In this document: positions 1 through 5,535 of the stretch, piece after piece
How the letters are laid out: each line of letters begins with the position of its first letter
Numbering within the stretch: the stretch's first letter is position 1
Assembly (NCBI RefSeq): GCF_946479975.1
Contig: NZ_CAMLIX010000252.1
Coordinates: 1 to 6,719, forward strand
Source of the DNA: an uncultured Flavobacterium sp.
Lineage (GTDB): Bacteria; Bacteroidota; Bacteroidia; Flavobacteriales; Flavobacteriaceae
Length of the DNA stretch: 6,719 nucleotides
Reading direction: 5' to 3'
Notes under the pieces: model-generated
Seen by the model: the letters and a program-made list of their open reading frames with translations, nothing else
The model's database searches: none
What the model was told of the DNA's origin: nothing
Translations under genes and position numbers: made by a program

Positions 1-14
1 CGATCTATATTGTA

Positions 15-42
15 GAGCTGGACTTCAGTCCAGTTTATTTTT
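15..42 (+). terminator. Hairpin with T-rich tail, possible terminator of a plus-strand gene
   Basis: A 7-bp perfect stem (CTGGACT at 18-24, AGTCCAG at 27-33) can be extended outward by G-T and A-T pairs to 15-36. On the plus strand it is followed by TTTATTTTT at 34-42, which is the layout of a factor-independent terminator. In the minus direction, that of the gene ending at 76, the bases after the stem are not T-rich. It therefore fits better as the terminator of a convergent gene lying left of the window, or as a small dispersed palindrome. No such gene is visible here, so the role is inferred. Confidence 0.4.
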
Positions 43-75
43 AAGGTTTGAAAACGTATAAAAGAATGATGTTTT

Positions 76-2055
76 TTATTTGATAATCATCGCCAAACCG
101 CCACCACTAGCTAAATGATATTTCAACTTCGTTGTCGAATCAACCGTTATAATTTCTTTTTTATAATCTACAGCCGCTTTATCCGCATTTAAACCGTCAG
201 AAAAAATTTCGGCTTGGTATTTTTTGCCTTTTTCAAGGAAAGAAAAATCAATTGTGATGTCTCTGGAATCCCAATTTGTGATTGTTCCTAAATACCAGAT
301 TTTATCTTTCTTTCGGGCGATAGAAACGAATTTTCCAACTTCTCCGTCTAAAGCAACAGTTTCATCAAAAGTAGTTGGAACTTTAGCAATAAAATCAGTG
401 CTTTCTTGTTCCTTCATAAAAGCGGTCGGACTATCAGCCATCATTTGTAAAGGCGCTTCAAAAATGGTATAAAGTGCCAATTGATGACATCTTGTTCCCT
501 GACTCATCGGATTGGAATTACTAGGTTTAAATTCGCTTTTGGTAGCGTTTCGCATCGCACCTGGTGTATAATCCATCGGGCCGGCAATCATTCTGATAAA
601 CGGAATTGTGGTGTCATAAAGCGGAACATCATCATTTGGTGTCCACTTATTATTTTCTAAACCTTTTACACCTTCAAAATTTAAAATATTCGGGAAAGTT
701 CGCTGAATTCCAGTTGGTTTGTACATTCCGTGGAAATCAATAATTAATTTATGATTTGCCGCTTTTTGCGAAATATCATAAACAGAGTTAACCATTTTCG
801 CATCGTCGCGATCTAAGAAATCAACTTTAAAACCTTTTACGCCTAATTTTGCATAATTGTCAAAAACGGCTTCGGTATTTTTAGTCAGCGCCATCCACGA
901 AGCCCATAAAATAATGCCAACGTTTCTTTCTTTCGCGTAGGCGATTAAAACTTCCAAATCTACATTTGGACTATGTTTCATAATGTCGGTTTCTACGCTC
1001 CAGCCTTCATCTAAAACCACATATTCGACTTTGTTTTTAGAAGCAAAATCAATGTAATATTTATAAGTCTGCGTATTAATTCCAGCTTTAAAATCTACGT
1101 TATAAATATTCCAATCGTTCCACCAATCCCAAGCTACTTTTCCGGGTTTTATCCAAGAAATATCTTTTATTCGTGAAGGTTCAGCCAATTTCTGAACCAT
1201 ATCATTATTCGCTAAAGCGGCATCATTTTCAGAAATTACAATCGCTCTCCACGGAAAAGTTCGTGTTCCTTTTGTTTTAACTAAAAAATCGGCTCTTTCT
1301 GTAATAAGTTTGTTGAGGTAATTAAAACCGCCGTTGGTTTCTTGAACAGGATATTTTGAAAATCGTGATTCAAAACCTTTTTTGGTTTTATTATTCGTTA
1401 CAAATAATCCTGGGTAATCTTCTAAATCAGCTTCTAGAAAAACAGCTTTTTTGTGGTTTTTATAATCAATTAAAAAAGGAAGAAACGCAAGAGTATCTTT
1501 GGCAAATTCGCTTATTTTCTTGTTTTCATAATGAGATTCAAAAGAAGAAATAAACTGATCTTTCGGATTTCTTAAATCTCTTACATACGGCATTAAAGTA
1601 TTGTAATCCTGATCGAAATTCAAAACTACTTCCTCCCATTTTACTGTAATATGTTTTTTCTTTCTGGTTATAAAACGATACGCTGCGCCATCATCAAAAA
1701 CACGATATTCAATACTGAAATCATTTTTAAAGTTTAAAGTTAGTTGATTGTAATGATTTTGAACCGATTTCTTTTTGTAGAAAGGTGTTTCAAAAGAAGT
1801 ATTTATAGTTTCTTTTTTCGAATTTAAAACAACAGCATTTTTTCCTAAAACAAGATTTTGATCCAAAGTCAAAGACATCTCAGACGGAGCCAAAATCAAA
1901 TCTTTTCCGAGAGAAATCGACCAGCTAATTTTATCATCAACAGTAATTTTTACTTCAATTTTTCCATCAGGAGAAGTTAAAGTGAAATCCTGTTTCTTCT
2001 GCGAAAAAGAAAAATTTAGAAATAGTAAACAAAAAAGAATAAATGTATTTTTCAT
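76..2055 (-). CDS. GH97 glycoside hydrolase, retaining type, probable secreted alpha-galactosidase
   Basis: The protein is 659 aa when started at the ATG at 2055. A 13-codon-longer start at 2094 is open, but it puts residues before the signal peptide and lies in a repeat arm. Residues 1 to about 19 form a type I signal peptide (cleavage near FSFS/Q), giving a periplasmic or secreted enzyme. The layout fits GH97: N-terminal beta-sandwich (about 20-285), (beta/alpha)8 barrel (about 290-550) and C-terminal beta domain. D412 in GFKVDF matches the nucleophile of retaining GH97 (D415 in Bacteroides BtGH97b) and E467 in GLEN matches its acid/base (E470); the 55-residue spacing is the same. Where inverting SusB has its base Glu508 (HEP motif), this protein has Gly443 (HGMYKP). 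I therefore infer removal of alpha-1,6-galactose from galactomannan. Substrate is not proven; automatic annotation may say alpha-glucosidase. It is the last gene of the set, 221 nt after GH5. Confidence 0.9.
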   Translation of the reverse strand: MKNTFILFCLLFLNFSFSQKKQDFTLTSPDGKIEVKITVDDKISWSISLGKDLILAPSEMSLTLDQNLVLGKNAVVLNSKKETINTSFETPFYKKKSVQNHYNQLTLNFKNDFSIEYRVFDDGAAYRFITRKKKHITVKWEEVVLNFDQDYNTLMPYVRDLRNPKDQFISSFESHYENKKISEFAKDTLAFLPFLIDYKNHKKAVFLEADLEDYPGLFVTNNKTKKGFESRFSKYPVQETNGGFNYLNKLITERADFLVKTKGTRTFPWRAIVISENDAALANNDMVQKLAEPSRIKDISWIKPGKVAWDWWNDWNIYNVDFKAGINTQTYKYYIDFASKNKVEYVVLDEGWSVETDIMKHSPNVDLEVLIAYAKERNVGIILWASWMALTKNTEAVFDNYAKLGVKGFKVDFLDRDDAKMVNSVYDISQKAANHKLIIDFHGMYKPTGIQRTFPNILNFEGVKGLENNKWTPNDDVPLYDTTIPFIRMIAGPMDYTPGAMRNATKSEFKPSNSNPMSQGTRCHQLALYTIFEAPLQMMADSPTAFMKEQESTDFIAKVPTTFDETVALDGEVGKFVSIARKKDKIWYLGTITNWDSRDITIDFSFLEKGKKYQAEIFSDGLNADKAAVDYKKEIITVDSTTKLKYHLASGGGLAMIIK

Positions 2056-2157
2056 GCTGTGTATTTTTAAACCATATAAGTGATATAAGCTCATTTAATC
2101 TTTTGATAATAGTTTGACTGAGCAAATAAAATCTAATTAGATCTGCTGAAATCGTTT

Positions 2158-2207
2158 TAAATCTGCGTGAAATACATTCTATGTATAGATTTTTTCACGC
2201 AGATTTA
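2158..2207. repeat. 15-bp stem inside the intergenic repeat element
   Basis: Bases 2158-2172 (TAAATCTGCGTGAAA) are perfectly complementary to 2193-2207. A second small stem, TACAT at 2173-2177 with ATGTA at 2181-2185, closes a 3-nt loop, leaving a bulge of 7 nt at 2186-2192. In the GH5-to-GH97 transcript this would fold into a stable hairpin. Read on the minus strand, the bases after it are not a clean T run (TAAAACGATTTC), so it is not a textbook terminator, though it might lower read-through into GH97. Confidence 0.6.
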
Positions 2208-2212
2208 TGAGA

Positions 2213-2241
2213 TTAATGCAGATTAGCGCAGATTAAATTTG
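2213..2241 (+). promoter_or_regulatory. Weak Bacteroidota-type promoter-like match inside the repeat
   Basis: TAAATTTG at 2234-2241 matches the Bacteroidota -7 consensus TAnnTTTG, with TTA at 2213-2215 as a one-mismatch -33 box (consensus TTG) 18 nt upstream. It points on the plus strand, toward the 3' end of the GH5 gene, where it would drive only antisense RNA. Such short matches arise often by chance in AT-rich DNA. I list it because inversion of the segment between the repeat arms would move it to 2108-2101 on the minus strand, about 45 nt before the GH97 start. Confidence 0.15.
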
Positions 2242-2276
2242 TCTAAAATGAACTTATATCACTTATATGGTGAAAA

Positions 2277-3566
2277 TTATTTTTTCTTCAATTCTAAATT
2301 GTATTTTTTTAGAATTTCCAATGTTGATTTATCACCATTAAAAACTGAATTCAAACCTTGTGGTTCTTGCGGAGGATCTGTTGTAAGTGGTTCACCGGGA
2401 TTCCATTTTCCATCAGTGTGAATTGCTTTTCCTTCACCGCCATAACCCCAGAAATTTGCTGCTTGCAACGGACCGCCATTTTTACTGCTTTCCACAACTC
2501 TTCCAAAAATATAACTGTAAAACTGATCACGATAAACAGAAGGCGCGCCTGCATTTAAATTTTCATGCTCTCTCGGAAGTCCAAATTCTTCAATGATAAT
2601 AGGTCTTTTTAAATTATTGGCAACTTTAATATGATCGTCAATATATTTTCCTGCGTTTTCTATTGTTTTTGGCATTGTAGCTTCGGCATTATCAGCTTTA
2701 AACCAGTTCCAGTTTTTCGGCCAAATGTGCATCGTCAAATAATCGATATTCGGATTTTGATGTGTTCTTTCGAAAATTTCCATGCTGTCATTCGAGCTGT
2801 TTTTTCCTTCAGAACCTGTCGAAACCAAATGATTTTTGTCTAAACTATTAATTAAATCCACAATAGTATTGAGCCATTTTGTAAATTTCACTTCATTTTC
2901 TGGCGTAAAAGTCCTTGGTTCATTTCCAACCTGCCACGCCATAATCGTGTTGTCTTCGTTGTATTTCTTTTTAGAATACGCGTTTGTTCTTCCAATAATA
3001 AACTTCACATGATTATTTAAAGCTTCCATACAAGGTTCACAACTGTGAAACTGCTCGGTATAAGACATAAATTGAGGCCAAGTATTTGGCGCAATCGCAG
3101 GAATCGGAACCGGACCTTTACCATTCCATTCTAAATATTGCGACATACCGCCGGACCATTCCCAGTTATTGGTTAAATACAAAACGGCGTACATTTTACG
3201 TTTACTCATTTCGCTGATCAAAAAATCCAATCCGTCCAGTAAATCCTGATCGTATTTTCCCTGCTGATATTGCAACGCGGGACGAACGGTAAAATCATAT
3301 TTTCCGCCATCGCCACCAACCAAAACACGGAGATTATCGATTCCGTTTTTCTTCATGAAATCCAATTCGCGCAACAGTCTTTTGCGGTCTCCTACTTTTT
3401 TAGAAGCCAATAAACTTCCGTACCAATAATTGGTTCCGATATACGAATAAGGCTTGTCGCCTTTATAAAATTGGTTCCCTTTTACCGTGATTTTTTCCTG
3501 CGCCTGACAAGCGATTGCGGTAAAAAGTAAAGCAAAAGAAAGAGTTTTAAAGAATCTATTTTTCAT
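2277..3566 (-). CDS. GH5 endo-beta-1,4-mannanase, subfamily 7-like, exported
   Basis: The 429-aa protein would cut internal beta-1,4-mannosidic bonds of mannan or glucomannan. It begins with an export signal; TAIAC at 16-20 could be a lipobox (lipid-anchored Cys20), though Ala at -3 is weak, and cleavage by signal peptidase I nearby is possible. The GH5 barrel follows directly. Visible family marks are NLRVLVGGDG (78-87), TNNWEW (132-137), acid/base E216 in WQVGNEP, MHIWPKNW (279-286), nucleophile E327 in IIIEEFG, NFWGYGGEG (371-379) and DPPQEPQG (397-404), the last group being typical of GH5_7 mannanases. C176 and C179 form a CxxC in the loop before NHVKFIIGRTN. There is no added binding module and no type IX secretion C-terminal domain. 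The start at 3566 has an A/T-rich leader; an upstream hairpin ends 18 nt before it. Catalytic family is certain, mannan specificity very likely. Confidence 0.93.
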   Translation of the reverse strand: MKNRFFKTLSFALLFTAIACQAQEKITVKGNQFYKGDKPYSYIGTNYWYGSLLASKKVGDRKRLLRELDFMKKNGIDNLRVLVGGDGGKYDFTVRPALQYQQGKYDQDLLDGLDFLISEMSKRKMYAVLYLTNNWEWSGGMSQYLEWNGKGPVPIPAIAPNTWPQFMSYTEQFHSCEPCMEALNNHVKFIIGRTNAYSKKKYNEDNTIMAWQVGNEPRTFTPENEVKFTKWLNTIVDLINSLDKNHLVSTGSEGKNSSNDSMEIFERTHQNPNIDYLTMHIWPKNWNWFKADNAEATMPKTIENAGKYIDDHIKVANNLKRPIIIEEFGLPREHENLNAGAPSVYRDQFYSYIFGRVVESSKNGGPLQAANFWGYGGEGKAIHTDGKWNPGEPLTTDPPQEPQGLNSVFNGDKSTLEILKKYNLELKKK

Positions 3567-3584
3567 AATTTATATTTTAAGGAG

Positions 3585-3657
3585 CTAATCCTGATAGAAG
3601 CGGCATCCTTTTATGGTGAACCCCACCATAAAAGGATGCCGCTTCTATCAGGGCTAG
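3585..3657. repeat. Long perfect intergenic hairpin between GH26 and GH5 genes
   Basis: Bases 3590-3618 are perfectly complementary to 3624-3652 (29 bp) around a 5-nt loop AACCC. Past one wobble (3589/3653) and one mismatch (3588/3654), three further pairs extend the stem to 3585/3657. Each arm contains TGATAGAAGCGGCATCC and its complement. In the minus-strand transcript it would form a very stable stem 18 nt ahead of the GH5 start codon region; no T run follows it in either direction, so it is not a classical terminator. The motif, including the flanking GGAGCTA and GCTAGGG, resembles dispersed palindromes I remember from Flavobacterium genomes. It may act on mRNA processing or stability, or may simply be a REP-like passenger. 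Confidence 0.85.
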
Positions 3658-3718
3658 GGCTTTCCGTTATTTAGACGTTTCGATTTCAACTTGAAACTTT
3701 AAACCTGAAACAAACAAC

Positions 3719-4948
3719 TTATTTCGGCATTTCATACATCTTCGGCAAAGAATTCAAAAAAGCCGATTTTGGTTTCAAACTATACGTTCTAAAATCACTT
3801 GCATTCGAAACCGTTCCATTCGGTACATAATAACCCTCTTTGTCATTGTTCCAAAACATGACATAACTTATTTGAATGTCATTTTTGGTCAATGCGCTGT
3901 ACAATAAAGTCGAAAACCAATCTGTAATCGCAGGAGTTGTAATTGTAACTCGATAGCCTGTTTCGGTTAAGGCAGCTATTTTTACTTTCGCTTCAGCGTA
4001 ATCAGAAAGAATTTTTAGTTTATTATTTGCTCGGTCAGATCCTGTTTGTCCTTGATTATTAAAATCTCCGTAATTATCCATTCCTAAAACATCAACATAT
4101 TTATCGCCTGGATAAGGGCTTAAATAAGCTTCACTTGTTGTATAAGAGTTGTCTGGAGAAAAGGCATACAAAACGTTGTGAACGCCTTTTGTGTTTTTTA
4201 AATAATCAACCGTAAATTGATAGGCTTTTTTATATTCATCAGGCGTGCAGAAATTTGCTCCCCACCAAAACCAGCTTCCGTCAAATTCATGGAAAGGTCT
4301 GAAAATTATCGGAATCAATTCGCCATTTGCGCCTTTTAAATTAGAAAACACACTAGCGACTTTATCCAATTTCTTTTTGTACCATTCGTGATTTGCTCCA
4401 CCTGGAAGAATGCTTTTAAAAGCGGTTGCTTTTTGATCGGCGGTCATGTCTGCAGCGTAGAAAGAATCTTCTTTATTCGGCTCTCTCAAATGCCAGCTGA
4501 AGGTGTTGATTATTCCTTTCGCGTAAGCGGCTTTAACATCTGAAGTAATTTTAAGTTCCTGCTGGTAAAACCAATTGTTCGATTGTTCGTTATTGTTTTT
4601 ATCGGTAATAAACATCAAATCTGAACCTAAAAGTGCGGGATCAAAACCTGTATTTTTTTTAATGTCAGAATCTCCGCCAGCATTTTGATAAAAACTGTTG
4701 AAAGCATCCTGCTGTCCGATAGCTGTTTTGGTTTTACCAAGTCTTTTTAGATTATAAAAAAGTGCCTGAGTTTCTTTTGTAGCACTGGCATCAACCATAT
4801 AAGTCAAAACGTTCTGCGTAGTCAAAGGATCGCTTTGAGTCGGTGGATCTACTATAACTTCGTCTGTCGAATTATTATCTGAAGAACATCCTGTTAAAAC
4901 TAAAAAGCTGCAAGTCAGAAATACGATTTTAAAAAAGGATTTTTTCAT
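3719..4948 (-). CDS. GH26 beta-mannanase, lipoprotein
   Basis: The 409-aa protein hydrolyses beta-1,4-mannan. Residues 1-20 are a lipoprotein signal with a clear lipobox, LTGC, giving lipidated Cys21, followed by a Ser/Asn/Asp-rich linker to about residue 45. An acidic stretch after the cysteine fits outer-membrane, possibly surface, display. The rest is a single GH26 barrel. E221 in FRPFHE is the acid/base and E329 in ALTETG the nucleophile; their spacing of 108 residues equals that in Cellvibrio japonicus Man26A (E212/E320). WFWWG (226-230) and SWHLREP (151-157) are further family marks. The start at 4948 lies 6 nt after the stop of the preceding gene, with an A-rich gap (ACAGAA), so translation is probably coupled. 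Whether it acts as an endo-enzyme or releases mainly mannobiose cannot be read from the sequence. Mannobiose release would feed the epimerase encoded upstream. Confidence 0.95.
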   Translation of the reverse strand: MKKSFFKIVFLTCSFLVLTGCSSDNNSTDEVIVDPPTQSDPLTTQNVLTYMVDASATKETQALFYNLKRLGKTKTAIGQQDAFNSFYQNAGGDSDIKKNTGFDPALLGSDLMFITDKNNNEQSNNWFYQQELKITSDVKAAYAKGIINTFSWHLREPNKEDSFYAADMTADQKATAFKSILPGGANHEWYKKKLDKVASVFSNLKGANGELIPIIFRPFHEFDGSWFWWGANFCTPDEYKKAYQFTVDYLKNTKGVHNVLYAFSPDNSYTTSEAYLSPYPGDKYVDVLGMDNYGDFNNQGQTGSDRANNKLKILSDYAEAKVKIAALTETGYRVTITTPAITDWFSTLLYSALTKNDIQISYVMFWNNDKEGYYVPNGTVSNASDFRTYSLKPKSAFLNSLPKMYEMPK

Positions 4949-4954
4949 TTCTGT

Positions 4955-5503
4955 TTATTTAGTTTCAGAATTCAATTTTGAAAATTCTTCTTCGGTTAAG
5001 GTTGTAATTTTTATATCATCAAAAAATACAGTTCCGTTTGTTTGTGCTAAAGCGAGCATTATTCTTATTTTTTTAGCATCGGCAGGAACTTTTATGGCTT
5101 TTTTATAATTCACCCAATCCGTTGTACCTTTTGCGCGAGCAATGGTTTCGGTACCAACTTGTTTGTCTGCGCTATTGGTAAATTCAATAATTACGGCTGC
5201 GGCTTTATAATCTTCTTTCTGATTTTCGATTCCTTCTGCTTTCATCCAAGCACTGCATTCTACAGCGTAGGTGTTTCTTGCAATTGAAACAGTTTGGTCA
5301 AAAGCACGCCATTCTGCACCCGTATATTGATTAATTAAAGCACTGTTTTTTCCAGATTTTTTGTCGTAGGGAGAAATCGCTCCATTTTCTTGTCCGTTCC
5401 AATTGGTTAAGTCGTATTCAAAACTTCCGTTTTTTACAAGATTATTTTGTGCGTTTATTATGAAAGAAGTCAAGAATAAACTAAAAAGAAAAAAAAATTT
5501 CAT
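4955..5503 (-). CDS. Small secreted protein with carbohydrate-binding jelly-roll look (CBM4/9/22-like)
   Basis: The 182-aa product has a type I signal peptide (cleavage near FIINA/Q, residue 18) and no lipobox, so it should be periplasmic or secreted. The mature part reads as one beta-sandwich of the CBM4/9/16/22 type: it opens with LVKNGSFEYDLTNW (22-35), has alternating beta strands, and closes with TVFFDDIKIT (158-167), a standard ending of that fold. Trp35, Trp65, Trp86 and Trp130 are candidates for sugar stacking. The last 15 residues (LTEEEFSKLNSETK) form a charged tail. No catalytic motif is visible. It lies 32 nt after the epimerase and 6 nt before GH26, implying co-expression and perhaps a partnership with that mannanase. 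Glycan binding and mannan specificity are inferred from fold and neighbours only. The start at 5503 puts the hydrophobic signal immediately at the N terminus. Confidence 0.8.
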   Translation of the reverse strand: MKFFFLFSLFLTSFIINAQNNLVKNGSFEYDLTNWNGQENGAISPYDKKSGKNSALINQYTGAEWRAFDQTVSIARNTYAVECSAWMKAEGIENQKEDYKAAAVIIEFTNSADKQVGTETIARAKGTTDWVNYKKAIKVPADAKKIRIMLALAQTNGTVFFDDIKITTLTEEEFSKLNSETK

Positions 5504-5535
5504 AGCGACTAAATTAGAGTTAGAAATAAGTGAAA

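Larger units (their letters stand above)
2071..2271. repeat. Inverted-repeat element between GH5 and GH97 genes (26-bp arms, 25/26 match)
   Basis: Bases 2071-2096 and 2246-2271 are reverse complements except for one position (C at 2090 against T in the complement of the other arm), and enclose 149 bp. Each arm carries an outward-to-inward phrase containing CCATATAAGTGATATAAG, and each contains an ATG reading outward that encodes M(S/N)LYHLYG. The interior holds units of AATCTGC (2160-2166) and its complement GCAGATT (2199-2205, 2218-2224, 2228-2234), so much of the element is an imperfect palindrome. It fills almost the whole gap between the GH5 stop and the GH97 start. No target-site duplication and no transposase are visible. 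It could be a non-coding dispersed repeat (MITE-like), which I think I recognise from Flavobacterium intergenic regions, or an invertible segment. Confidence 0.75.

Noticed and set aside
224..472. Plus-strand reading frames inside GH97, GH5 and epimerase genes (also near 1356, 2358, 2387, 2631, 5403 and 5530)
   Set aside because: They are antisense to strongly supported conserved genes and show no domain, signal or spacing evidence of their own.
2056..2094. Upstream ATG at 2094 as the start of GH97
   Set aside because: It places 13 extra residues (MSLYHLYGLKIHS) before a normal signal peptide, and its first codons lie in the inverted-repeat arm that recurs on the other side of the gap. The ATG at 2055 begins directly with the hydrophobic signal.
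2199..2234. GCAGATT repeats (2199, 2218, 2228) as a CRISPR-like or iteron array
   Set aside because: Units are only about 7-9 bp, spacing is irregular (19 and 10 bp), and inverted copies occur nearby. This is the internal structure of the palindromic repeat element.
2239..2421. Small plus-strand reading frame beginning beside the repeat
   Set aside because: Most of it is the antisense of the GH5 C-terminal coding region; the N-terminal codons come from the repeat arm. No protein family character is visible.
3590..3652. Long hairpin as a factor-independent terminator after GH26
   Set aside because: The stem is far longer than usual and neither side is followed by a T run; the genes on both sides belong to one pathway and strand.
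3684..3696. Small palindrome TTTCAACTTGAAA between GH26 and GH5 as an operator
   Set aside because: A 6-bp arm palindrome is expected by chance in AT-rich intergenic DNA, and nearby TGAAAC phrases look like simple low-complexity repetition. No regulator is known to match it.
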